From NCBI GenBank assembly GCA_963932465.1, contig OZ010800.1, positions 96,243,307 to 96,307,306 of the forward strand: a DNA stretch of 64,000 nucleotides. Direction: 5' to 3'. The notes beneath the pieces were generated by a model, which saw only the letters and a program-made list of their open reading frames with translations, did no database searches and was not told the origin of the DNA. Position numbers and translations under genes: made by a program. Below are positions 23,359 to 34,850 of this stretch, piece by piece. This DNA is from Maratus speciosus. Taxonomy: Eukaryota > Arthropoda > Arachnida > Araneae > Salticidae. Position 1 is the stretch's first letter, and each line of letters starts with the position of its first letter.

Positions 23359-24732
23359 TATTCCAAATTTTAAAGTTCTCTGTCAACAGGAAGTGGGTGA
23401 AAAATGAGTCATAAGATTGCCAGACAGAGTCATAATTGTAAGTCAAAAGAAAGCATGTAAAAAAATAGCAAAGCAGAATTCCCTGTTGAGTAAAGAAAGT
23501 AAAAATTGAAGTAACATAATGTCTAACACATTAAAATTGTTGAAATTCTTACCATGATGCGAAGATTATCTAATCAGTCATCAATATTTATGTCAAGATC
23601 TAACTGAATATGAAGTTTGATGAAATTCTATCTCATAGAAGCTGAGAATATAGTTATCATGGAAATTATGAATAACACAGCACAATCTGTTGAGCTATAT
23701 GCACCAAAACTTAATAAGCATCTAGTTACGCCAAGATTAAACAATCTGAAGTTTGATGAAATTTCCTCTCATTGATACAGAGAGATACTTTATACCTATT
23801 CTTTTTTAATTAATAGCTATAACAATTATGAAAAACACAGCATAGCAGTGCCACCTGTTGGGTGATATTACAAACAAACCTAACCAACTCCAAATTATAG
23901 CAAGCATTTTCAGGACATTTGAAAGCATACAAATCCTTTAAGAAACGGGGTGCTTCTTTGTTATAGTGGCCCCGCAAGGATTAATCACGAAATGACAAAT
24001 ATATATTGCCAAGTTAAGCCATAAAATTTCACCAAACTGTTTGCAGTCTTAAAGAAATAGCATGGTTTTTATGCAAATGTCATATTTCATTTTTGTTCCA
24101 GAAAATTTTTCAGAGATTTTTTTTCTAATTGCATGTAGTATTATTTTTTTTATATAAAAACAGAAACAGTCTGATTTACCAGGTATTCAGATGGATGCAA
24201 TCTCATTTTTTCAAAAGCGAGGGCTTTTACCCAACAGACAACTATGCCAAGTTAACATGCATAAAATGTTGTAAGAAACAACTATATATGGTTGAAAATG
24301 CGACAATTGATTGGAATAAGTCCATGAGAGAAGGGTTAAAAAATCAAAAAAATTATTATTATTGTGAAGCATTGTAAAAAATTGTTATGAAATATTGTAT
24401 TACATTCTTATAACATTAAATATTATATTATTTAATGCAATGGTATTTATTTCTGTATCTTTATTATGCGTGCAGTGCATGCTACATTAGCACTTCATGA
24501 TTTTGGATACGATGTTGACAAAACTGACTGCAAATCGGTGTAACTGTAATTGTAGTAGCCACCATAACAAAGAAGTACTGAAAGAGGAAGTCGAAAATTT
24601 TCACAATTCCAATATTTTCTTCGATACTACTTATTCTTTATTGATCAGCTTTCACACATTTCATATTTCTTTTCCTTGTAATTTTTGAGGAAATGAAAAA
24701 AATACAGATTAAAAAGGAATAATAACACAAAC
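23359..24732. other. Intron, degenerate repeats, no exon recognised
   Basis: Around 23590-23880 the phrases 'gaagtttgatgaaat' and 'aacacagca' recur, suggesting a decayed tandem of about 150-180 bp. The plus-strand frame 24129-24377 reads QSHFFKSEGFYPTDNYAKL and CIKCCKK, but I recognise no family and it is not supported by splice sites that I can assign. Confidence 0.4.
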
Positions 24733-24873
24733 CTTTCACGAAACAACCAAAATTTCGATAGTCAATAAATAGTTCTCCATGTCTACAGGTACATTTTTTG
24801 TGCTCACAAATCATACGAATACCAGCAGCACAGTCATCATTAGATTCACAATGAAGCTGAGCCATATACTGAT
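24733..24873 (-). CDS. Exon: first EGF/EB-like module of host gene
   Basis: On the minus strand a T-rich tract and AG (24875-24874) precede a 141-bp exon closed by the donor AAAG|GTTTGT (GT at 24732-24731). It is 47 codons, symmetric phase 1-1. Six cysteines are spaced C-x5-C-x7-C-x4-C-x-C-x13-C (HCESNDDC, KKCTC, NFGC), the same architecture as the exon at 9134-9268. This is an extracellular disulfide-rich module, EGF-like or EB-like. Because it starts in phase 1 another coding exon must precede it further right, but I cannot find one among the transposons up to 64 kb. Confidence 0.8.
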
Positions 24874-26184
24874 CTATAGAAAAAAAGTTTAAATATTCAT
24901 TAAATATTATAGTAAACATTATAATATGTTAACAATCTAATAAATACAATAAAAACTGAAGCAATAAATTTAAGTCCAGAAACAAAAAATTTTGCAATAG
25001 CCATCAGAAAAATACATTATCTAAATTACTAAATTTGCAATCACTATTTTTATTCTGAGATTGATTAGGACTGTGGTGTGGGTTATCAATAGAGTTAGCT
25101 TTGTGTATTATAATTTCCAGTGTCACTTCTCAATGTTAATTTAACATAGAAAAGCCTATGGAGATCATAACTTTTTCATTTTTTCTTCCCACCTTTTTGT
25201 CCTTGATGCCACTCATTTTTTATTCTTCACTAATTCTAATGATATTATAAATTTAAGGTGTAAAAACGTTTGCCTGACGTCAGGGTCAAAACGAATGGTA
25301 AAATGCCTTTGCATATGGGTGAATTATAACCCAGAGAGAAACATGGACCATTTTTTTTTTACATTATTCAAATATTTTTCTTAATAATTCCAAATTTCTT
25401 TTTTTTCATTGAGAATCAACGGACATTTTTCATAGAAAATATAACAATTTTTCTTCATTGTTGCAAAAATTTCATAAGCCGTAATAATAATTTATTTCTT
25501 TTTAGTTGAAACATTTTCACATGAAATATTAAATTGAACTAGTTTTTTTTTCAAAAATTAAAAAATTGAATATGGCGTCATAGTGGAAATAAAAAGGATA
25601 TTTTCAGAATAATTTTTTGCTTTTGTCAAGTTTATGCTTTAGTAAAAAGTTTCAAATGGATAGCTATTTTTACGTAGGGAGCGAACTTAGTGAGGAATTA
25701 CACAACTTTAATTTTTAAAAATATTTTTTTTCCGAGATGAGAACTATTTATACCCCAAATTAAACTTATGTAATAATTTTCTGATGTGTTTACATCACAC
25801 CTTGGGAGAGAATTTAAGTAAAACTTTTATATTTTATTTTTTACTGTATCACAGCTATAATATTGTTAAATATTAGCAGTAAGGATTCAACACAATTTAT
25901 TTTTGCATTCATAGCGTTCTTGAGTGGGAAATAGGGTATCTAAATTTAAGTGAAGTTAATTTTTTATGTTTTGATTATAGATTTTTTACGTCCAGATTCA
26001 AAGTTTTTGTCCAAACTACAGCAACCTGCATTACTACAGTGGTGAAATATTTTGAATTATACATTGGTAAACTGTATCACACATTGTGATGCAATACCGC
26101 ATCTATCAAAGTCTGATGATGATACCCTTTATTAATTTTGAAATGAGTTCATCTGAATGCACATAGTTATTAAAAAACTTGACA
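24874..26184. other. Intron or upstream sequence, nothing recognised
   Basis: AT-rich, with T runs near 25350 and 25540. No exon, TIR pair or repeat copy found. Confidence 0.45.
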
Positions 26185-27121
26185 TATTAAACAAAAACAT
26201 AATTTGAAGAACAAATTAAAAAAACAAAATTTATTTCTTACATTGTTTAAGCCCGAGAAGGGACAGATATTAAGATATTCCATTCAATTAGTTCTACATT
26301 TAATGTTAAAATTTTGTAACAAATTAGTTAAGCCAATTGAAGATTAAAAAATAAAAATAAAATTCATACAATATGATACATAAAACACACTAAAAAATTA
26401 GATTCCGTTCAAATGAAATCGAAAAAAAAAAAAAAAAAGTTCTAAGATTTAAGTTTTATATTTTGCATGCATCTTATCATTTTATGTACAATTGTCATAA
26501 ACGAAATACAAAATCTGCAATACAAGAATTTTCTATTAAAAATGGAAGAAGTTTAAGATTCATTTTGATTGCATTTGAACGGAATCTATTTTTTTAGGGT
26601 GTTTTAAATATCATATTGTATGAATTAGGGATGCAACGGATATCCGGCATATCCGGCTGATTTTTCAATATCCGAAATACCGTCGGATATCCGGATCACA
26701 ATCACCGGATATCCGACTTCTCTGCCGGATATCCGGCAGAGCGCAGCGAAGTGAATATATAAGGATAACAGAAATATTTTGACCCCAAACAATGCCGAAC
26801 AATTTTGTTTATAATGCAAAATATGAAAGTAAGTTCACTATACATAAGTAAAAGGTAATTCTCAAAAGTTTAAAGAATTGCCAGCTTTCCTAACATTGGT
26901 ATTTGAACTCTTTATAATAAATTTAAGAATTTATGTTTACTTCTTTCAGAAAATTGTAGCTTTACTTTCAGAATGCAAAATAAAATTTGAAGTTTTTTAT
27001 TAAAGTATGACTTTATTAATTTTCTTTCTTTTTTTAAGTTTAACAATTGAACAGGCCAATTTTTAGAAGAAAGTATTGTAATAGAAATTTTTTCGATTTC
27101 CGGTTTTTGACGAATTTAGAT

Positions 27122-27720
27122 GTTTTAGAGATCAGCCTCCTTCAATATGGAAACGTTCCACTGGAAGGAGGGGGCCCACTTAATCGCGAGTTTTGTGCCT
27201 TTTTCATTATTGTACCACCGAAAAGTGTATGAAATTATCCATATAATTGAACAAAATTTTTTGTAATTTTTTTTGGCTATGTCCAGCAGGTTCTCCTTTA
27301 AATTGGAAATATTCTGCTAAAATGGGGCGCTGTAATTGAGATTTTTGTGCCACTTTCATTCTTGTACCATCGAAAAGTGTATGAAGTTATGCATAGAATT
27401 GAACCAATTTTTGGGGGTATGTTTTTGGCTATGGCCAGCAGGTCCTCTTTCAATTTGAAAATATTCTGCTGGAAGAGGGCGCTATAATACGGATTTTTGT
27501 GTTATGTTCATTATTTTACCATTGAAAAGTGTATGAAGCTAAGCATAGAATTGAACCAATTTTGTGTGTATATTTTTGGCTATGGCCAGCAGTTTCTCCT
27601 TGCATTTGGAAATATTCTGCCAGAAGGTGGCACTGTAACAGAGATTTTTGTAAATTTTTCTCGATTTTTCGCAGTTTTTTTTTTTTTTTTTTTTTTTTTT
27701 GTGCTGTATATCGGCGGCTC
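27122..27720. repeat. Four-unit tandem array, 152-bp period
   Basis: 'ggctatggccagcag' starts at 27275, 27427 and 27579, exactly 152 bp apart, with a diverged first unit around 27122. Each unit has 'ggaaatattctgc', 'gggcgctgtaa' and 'cgaaaagtgtatgaa'. A T run at 27676-27700 follows. Overlapping frames on both strands are composition artefacts. Confidence 0.85.
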
Positions 27721-28619
27721 ATGAAGCGGAGGGAACTTCGCATCCTGCTAAGCTGGCTATTCACAAACAGCTGATGTACAACAGAATAACGAAAAAATTA
27801 TTGATTTTAATAAATATCATGATCGAGATTAACTTATTCTTATTCTGATTAATTGACTGGAGCAGAAATTTTAGATCAAAATCAAAGTTGGTATAATATT
27901 GAACTAATAATATTGAAGTATGGTAACATTTGGAACTACTTTTTGAAATATTAAGATGTATGAGATAGAAGAAAATTTTGGGATTGGCAAATCCAACTAG
28001 TTATTTTTGTAACTTCCTTATAAATATTTAAAATTAAAAGTAATTTTATTTTTACTTATAAATATCAAAATAATTTAACTTAAAATAAAACTAAATGTGA
28101 CTTAGAGCAAAAACAATATTAAATAATTAAAACAGAAAAGGGCATCAATTAAACCTATGTTTGGAGAAAATAACTCTTTAATCATGGGCATATTAGTAGA
28201 TATTTTATGTTTAAATTATAAAAAGAAAGTATGTAGTATTTCTTTGTGAAAATACTCTACAATTATATGCATATTAATTGGTCAAAATTTACTATACAAA
28301 TTATCAGCATTTTATTGTACAAATTAATTAATTATTAGCAATTATCAATATAGTCAATCCCATATCCAAATCCAGTAGCAATTATCAGCATTTCATTGTA
28401 CAAATAAACAGAATATTTTAATGTTTAAATTACATTTTTTATGCAATATTATTAATATACATTACAGGGCTTGAATGGCAGATACAGGGCTTGAATTTCG
28501 AGACGGTATGGCAGGATTCGTGCCCTAAAGATTATTATTGTGTCCTATTTATTATGCCTTATTGTGGGCGGACGGCTCCTGTTTCCGAAAATGTTTCTTT
28601 GTAAAACAACGATCAAGTC

Positions 28620-29200
28620 TCAGGACCGACCGACAAATTTCGTGATATTTTCCACTATCGATTAGCAGATTTCACAGGTTATTCTTACGACAGATTGACA
28701 AAATTCATAGTTGTTTTTCTGCATCTGACTGAAAAATTTTGTGCTTTTTCTCCATGACCGACTGACGAATGCCACGATTTTTTCTAGAGACTGATCGGTG
28801 AATTTCGTAATTTTTTTTCTCGAGATCAATTGACAAATATAGCAATTTTATTCTGTGACCAATTGGCAAATTTCCCTGTTTGTTCTTGCGAAATACTGAT
28901 GAAAATAACGATTGTTTTTTGCATCCGATTGAAAAATTTCGTGTTTTTTCTCTGCGACCGGCTAAGGAATTTCATGATATTTACTCGTGACGGACTGGCA
29001 AATTTCACTATATTTTTTCATGATCGATTGACGAATTTTGTGATATTTTCCCGCTGCTGATTTCCCACGAACTTCAGTTTTCTTCTTGCTACCGGTCGAC
29101 AAATTTTGTTATTTATTTTCACCATAATTGACGAAATCGGCGATATTTTTTTTTATGACCGATTTATGTATTTTGCAATGTTTTTTCCCTGTGCTCAAAA
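28620..29200. repeat. Minisatellite, ~33-bp degenerate unit
   Basis: About 16-17 units with core 'gaccgattgacaaatttcgt' followed by 'gatattttttctc'. The period of 32-34 bp is seen for example between 'gactggcaaatttc' and 'gattgacgaatttt' near 28993-29030. A similar unit in the opposite orientation fills 36720-37140. Confidence 0.75.
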
Positions 29201-30052
29201 TAGTAAATAACTAAAAGGGCAGTAATGGCCACTGGAGACTGGGCCCTATCAAATTGGCCAATTGTCAGCACTAAACAAAATGAGATTACACTTGTGGCAC
29301 ACATGAAGAAAAAATTGCTGAACTTTAAAGAACATGTTTAGAAATAACAAACTAGTTGATTTTTGCAATTCACAGAAATTAGGACATGACTTTTAAAATC
29401 AACCTTTTATCGTGTAATAGAAGAAATCAATTGACTATTTCCTTTTCAAACTTTGGATATGGATTTAAAATTCCAATGCATTGCAATTCCATGCAAAAAA
29501 AATCTGCAACCGAAATCAAAAAAGTAAAAAACAGCCGTATGAAAGATCAAGCTCAGCTATCTTATGCAAAAAGAATCTTTTAAAACTTTTCAAATTTAAA
29601 CAATTAAAAAAAACCCCTGCCCATTGGTTTAACATTACGGAATGGCCATTTTCAAGTTAGTGAAGGGTCCCCTTATAAATATTTAACTGTGTGATGTGAA
29701 TTAAAAAAAAATTAAATTTGGTAACAATATTATGATAGTGTTAGAAAGTGTTTTATAATGATGGCTAATGTATGATTTTTTGTTCTTGCTAAAATTTCCC
29801 ATGGGTTAATATAGAATTTCATGATTTGAGAAGGGAAAACCAGTTTCACTGGAATGTCCCCTTAACAAAAGAAATTACTTTGAGGAAATAAATGTTTCTT
29901 AAAATCTTACAAAAATAAAGTATTTCTTAACAAAAATAAATAAATAAATAGAAAGGATTCACAAGGAGTTTATTTAATATTATTAATTCATACTCAATAG
30001 ATTGAAAAAATTTCACTATAAGCATAACATTTATTCATTAATCTTTCAAGTA

Positions 30053-30770
30053 CAGTAAAACTCCGGTTATCTGAAAAGCATGGAACCAAAACATTTTTGT
30101 TGACTGGGGTTCCATAAGAATTTTCAGATAAATGGGAAGCTTTCTTATTTACCCTACCAGATGCCACTACTCAGCCTTCTCTCCCCCCACCCCCCCCCCA
30201 AATCTATAATTGCAATGAAACAGATTTGAATAATGAAATATTGCCAAGCTACACATTAGCTTCTGGAGCAGAGAACGGCTCCTTGAGAAAATTAAGAGAC
30301 ATTACAGGAAAAGGTTGATACAGTTTTTGATTGAAGGACTGACTGATGGAGCGGAAGTTGTTGAAAATTTAAAACTTGTGGATATGAAGAAAGTTAACTA
30401 CTGGTTAGATTCTTGATGGGAGTGAATGAAAGTGAATTAAAATTAAAACGTTAGTAACATTTTTACATAAGTTATGGCCTAACGTTGAGTTGCTAGTCTT
30501 TGAAACACAGTTGCAGTCGGCAGAAACTGATGTCATTGGAATTGTGGGCAGAAATGATAACAATATATACACTGAAGTGTTTTCGGACATGTTGAATGCA
30601 TTTAAAATTCCATAGTTCAATTTTAACGAAAATACCAGGGATTACAGTTTTGACTATAATTCCATTAAGGATATAATAAAACAAGTTTGTTCAGAAGTGA
30701 CATACAATCACCGTAGGATATCGACAATAGAATCACCGATATGCATTATTCATGCAAGTAAGTTAAAAAA
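30053..30770 (+). pseudogene. Remnant of a second Tigger-type transposase
   Basis: TA plus CAGTAAAACTCCGGTTATCT at 30051-30072 is a Tigger-like left end. Downstream, broken frames encode pieces resembling the C-terminal third of Tigger/Jerky transposases: LEKIKRHYRKRLIQFLIEG followed by VVENLKLVDMKKVNYW (30270-30405) and, in another frame, LHKLWPNVELLVFETQLQ (near 30465-30520). Stops and frame changes separate them. I did not find the matching right end. It is nested inside the hAT at 26626-31489. Confidence 0.55.
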
Positions 30771-31675
30771 TAATGCACATCAAATTTTGCAAATTTTTCT
30801 AAAATTTTTTAACAGAGCATAACCATGTGTTTCCGATAATTTCTAAAGTTATAAAAGTTGGTCTGTGCTGTTTGTCAAAAGTGTAACTTGTGAAAGAGGC
30901 TAAAACATGCAAAATGGAATAAATTCTAAAATTTATTTAGCAACCCAATTGTTAATTGCCCGTAACATTAGGTGAAAGTTGAAAAATAGACATGGTATAT
31001 ATAAAACTTGATTCTGTTCCTTTGTTTTAATAAAAATAAGCATTTTTGATAATAAATTATCTTGAGTTGTTAATTTAAATTATTTCAAAGGTATTTTGTC
31101 ATGTCTGTATAAATGTAATTCTTTAAGTGGCACATAAAAAATAATGGGGTTTAAAGATATTTTTTTTCCTTTCCAACAGTTCAACTCCCCTGTATTTTTA
31201 AATGTTGGCTGGGAAACTCCCCTTCTGGGGAAAACTTGAATTTCAAACCCTGATGTTCAAAGAGATATAGTTTTTCTTTTTGTAAATTATATTTCAGTGC
31301 ATTTAAAATGTTTTAATGATGTATGAAACATGTTTGTAATTTATTGTTCTGAGATGGTGTTATATAAAGAAATAATTCACCATATAACTAAAAACATATC
31401 TAGTGCCGGATATCCGAATCTGGCAGGCAAAGGAGCTTCGGATATCCGGTATCCGATATCCGGCAAAATCAATATCCGGTGCATCCCTAGTATGAATTTT
31501 ATTTTTATTTTTTAATCTTCAATTGGCTTAACTAATTTGTTACAAAAATTTAACATTAAATGTAGAACTAATTGAATGGAATCTGTAATATCTGTCCCTT
31601 CTCGGGCTTAAACAATGTAAGAAATAAATTTTGTTTTTTTTTATTTGTTCTTCAAATTATGTTTTTGTTTAATTT

Positions 31676-32084
31676 CTTTAATAATTAGGATTATAATATT
31701 ATTAAGACAGAATCTTACAAATTTTAGAAATTTTCGAAAATGAAAGTAAAAATTATTATTATTGATTGTTTAATTGTATTTTTTCTGTAGACACAAAGAA
31801 GGAGAAAAAAAACTTTTTAAGATATCTGTATAATGAATCAGCTGGACTCACTGATGTTTCTTTTTATTATTATTAATATTTTCATGTAGTATATTGCAAT
31901 ATGGACCTACTTTGCACCTATCTTGAAAATAGATGTTATCTACTAGTTATTTTGATAAATATTCCCAAACAATTAAGATTCAGCCCAACAGGGTGACTAC
32001 CTGTTAACTGATGTTGACTTTCATGACTAGGGCTGCTGACAGTGAAGTGGTGCTTAAGCCGAAAATTAATACCACTTCTCATGC
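31676..32084. other. Unassigned sequence between nested elements
   Basis: AT-rich, no frame or repeat recognised. Confidence 0.4.
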
Positions 32085-32820
32085 ATTTTTAGTTAGAGGC
32101 TTTAAGTTATATAATACAGTAGACTCCCTCAAATCCGCAAATGCCTAAAATCCGCATATCATCACAGATGTAAACAATGAAACTTTTAGTTCAGATGTAG
32201 GGGAAAAATTAGAGATTTTTTTTTTTTTTTTTATCATTCTGTATATATTTTAATATGTAATTCTCGTTAATATGACTGAACTCATTCTTTTTTATGAAGG
32301 AAGTATAAATTTATTTCTGAAAAAATTCAAGATATTGCTGATACCACTGGTAATCACAAATGTTTTACCACATATATTTATATATTAATCAAGTTCTTTT
32401 AGCTATTAAGTCTGACTAAATCTAAAATAAAACTTCTTTATTTTATGACTTAGATGTGAATTAGTAGTGTATTTTTATAAGGCAAGTTTCAGTGAATAAT
32501 TCAAGAAAAAATTATCTTTACTAGCTGACCCACCCAGCGTTGCCCAGGTCCGTAATATTCTTAAGTGAATCTGAAATTTTTATAGCAGGTCCATACAGAG
32601 GGGGGAAAGGGGGAGAGACGGTGCAAATTATAAGGCCTGACTCTTGCTCAGTTCCAAAGTTGTGTAAAGTCATTATATTTCCAACAATTTAATTTTAGGT
32701 AGATTTCGTATGAAATACTACCTATTGGGATCGTTCCTATGTTGGAATTTCTGAAATTTTTTTGCAGATCTACACCGATCATGACTCCTAGAACACAAAA
32801 CCACCCTCAGTAAAAAACTT

Positions 32821-32858
32821 TATATATATATATATATATCTATCTATCTATCTATCTA

Positions 32859-32909
<51 letters not shown>
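32821..32909. repeat. TA and CTAT microsatellite
   Basis: Runs of (TA)n, (CTAT)n and (TA)n in succession. A TA microsatellite sits at the equivalent place in the inverted copy (44644-44679). Confidence 0.9.
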
Positions 32910-32912
<3 letters not shown>

Positions 32913-34850
32913 TTTCTTCTGGACACGATAACTTTCGTAATTCTGCACCAATCTCTTCCAAACTGATACATAAAATCAAAGGGCATAAAATCTCAGTCAA
33001 GTTCGTTAATGGGCAAAATCAGACCAAGGGGATGGAAATAGGGAGGGGTTTTGTGAAAACCGAAAACCCCCCATAACTTCTTAATTTTTGTACATATCAA
33101 ATCAGTTTAAAATTTTTATTACTTCTAAAACTAGGGCCAAAAATTTATGTATCATAGATTTTTGATAAAGTTAAAAATGGGCTCAAGGGGCGCAAAAAAT
33201 AGGGTTTTTGGGAGAAAAAAATTCATAACTTCGTCAATTCTCAAGATATCAATTCCAATTAATTTTATTATAAATCTCCTTAATATTATCTACAACTTTT
33301 ATATTCACATGTTTTTGATAGGACCAATTCGTACCGCAAAAAAAAATTAAAAATGAAAACAAAAAGGGGGTTTGAAGAAGTAAAAAATCCATAACTCCTT
33401 CAATTCAAAAGATATAAAATCCCCATGAATTTATCATATATATCTTCTTAATATTGTCTACAACATCTATATAGACAAGTTTTGGATAGGACCAATTCTT
33501 ACAGCAAAAACAAATAAAAAATACATAGCGGTTGAAGAAAAAAATCATCTAAGTAAGAGTGTATTCAAATCCAAACTGCGTATTTTCTGACTCATTTTAC
33601 AATTCATTTTTGCTCTCAAAGGCTTCCAATTGGTACGTTTTCTTACTCAGAAACTATATAATGTACCGTAATGGTCGATATTTTGATAGAGGCAGAATAT
33701 ATTTTTAAAAATGCTGTTAAAGTGGGCATTTTGAACCGAATTTCCCGAAGCGGATTGTGTTGGAAAAATCATTGCATTAAGGATGCACTCAAATCCAAAC
33801 TGCTTATTTTCTGACTCATTTTTAAATTCATTTTTGCTCTCAAACGCATTTAATTGGTAGATTCGCTTATTCAGAAACTATATAATGTACCGCAATGATC
33901 GATTTTTTGATAGAGGCAAAGTATATTTCAAGAAATTATGTCAAAGTGGGCATTTTGAACGGAATTTCCCGAAGCAATTATGTTATCACTTTCTTCTGGA
34001 CACGATAACTTCCGCAATTCTGCACAAATCTATTCCAAACTGATACATAAAATCAAGGGACATAAAATCTCGGTCAAGTTCGTTAATGGGCAAAAGCAGA
34101 CAAAGGGGATGGAAATAGGGAGGGGTTTTGTGAAAACCGAAAAACCCCCATAACTTCTTAATTTTTGTACATATCAAATCAGTTTAAAGTTTTTATTACT
34201 TCTAAAAATAGCGCCAAAAATTCATGCATCACAGATTTTTGATAAAATTTAAAATAGGCTCAAGGGGCGCAAAAAATAGGGTTTTTGGGAGAAAAAAATT
34301 CCTTACTTTGCCAATTCTCAAAATATCAAATCCAATAATTTTATTATACATCTCCTTAATATTATCTACAACTTTTATATTCACAAGTTTTTGATAGTAC
34401 CAATTCGTACCGCAAAAAAATTAAAAACGAAAACAAAAAAGGTGGGTTGAAGTAGAAAAACTTTCATAACTGCGTCAATTCACAAGATATAAAATCTCCA
34501 TGAATTTATCATATATCTTCTTAATATTGTCTTGAACATTTCTATAGACAAGTTTTTGATAGGGCCAATTCTTAAAGCAAAAACAAATTAAAAATACATA
34601 GCGGTTGAAGAAAAAAATCATCTTATTATGGGTGCATTCAAATTCAAACTGTCTATTTTCTTACTCATTTTTAAGTTCATTTTTGCTCTCAAACGCATCC
34701 AATTGCTAGATTCTCTTATTTAGAAACTATATAATGTACAGTAATGATCGATTTTTTGATAGAGGCAGAATATATTTCAAGAAATGATGTCAAAGTGGGC
34801 ATTTTGAACAGAATTTCTCGAAACGATTGTGTTAGAAACGAAAAATATTG
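32910..34850. repeat. 1077-bp tandem duplication with a ~220-bp sub-module
   Basis: 'cactttcttctggacacgat' starts at 32910 and again at 33987. Inside, a module containing 'caaactg...ttttctgactc', 'agaaactatataatgtac' and 'aaagtgggcattttgaac' appears three times (about 33550-33770, 33780-33980 and 34620-34830), so the order is A-B-B then A-B. The A part has its own half-repeat with 'ataactcc/ataacttcgtcaatt' and 'ttgataggaccaattc'. A diverged B module is also at about 18225-18390. Confidence 0.8.

Larger units (their letters stand above)
711..24873 (-). other. Host gene span: EGF/EB-like single-pass membrane protein (partial)
   Basis: Three exons on the minus strand (24733-24873, 9134-9268, 711-819) each have an AG acceptor and a GT donor. 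Their phases join without a frame break: phase 1 into phase 1, phase 1 into phase 1, then phase 1 in and phase 2 out. The order is EGF-like, EGF-like, transmembrane, the usual layout of a type I cell-surface receptor or adhesion molecule. Symmetric phase 1-1 exons are typical of extracellular modules that spread by exon shuffling. Introns of about 15.5 and 8.3 kb are filled with mobile elements. The signal peptide and further extracellular exons should lie to the right and the cytoplasmic part to the left. I cannot name the gene. That the three exons belong to one transcript is inference from phase, order and strand. Confidence 0.65.
26626..31489. mobile_element. hAT transposon, 4.9 kb, composite
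   Basis: A perfect 8-bp target duplication GTATGAAT occupies 26618-26625 and 31490-31497. The ends are TAGGGATGCAACGGATATCC and, from the right, TAGGGATGCACCGGATATTG, a well-known type of hAT terminus. GGATATCCGG motifs repeat next to both ends. The interior holds a 152-bp array, a 33-bp minisatellite and a Tigger remnant, so no autonomous hAT transposase frame is visible. Confidence 0.9.
26185..31675. mobile_element. Foldback element whose right arm is split by a hAT
   Basis: The left arm, about 26185-26420, matches in inverted orientation the sequence 26568-26625 joined to 31490-31675. Shared blocks include 'gaacggaatctatttttt' with 'agattccgttcaaatg', 'tcatattgtatgaatt', 'cttcaattggcttaactaat' and 'tcccttctcgggcttaaaca'. 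The arms are about 235 bp with a loop of about 150 bp, so the element was roughly 620 bp before a 4.9-kb hAT landed in its right arm. An inner pair of ends, CACACTAAAAAATTAGATTC and its partner, may mark a shorter Tc1-type core. Confidence 0.75.

Noticed and set aside
28826..29060. Overlapping frames on both strands with regular FVIF/SRNK patterns
   Set aside because: The 33-bp minisatellite has a period divisible by three, which keeps frames open by chance.
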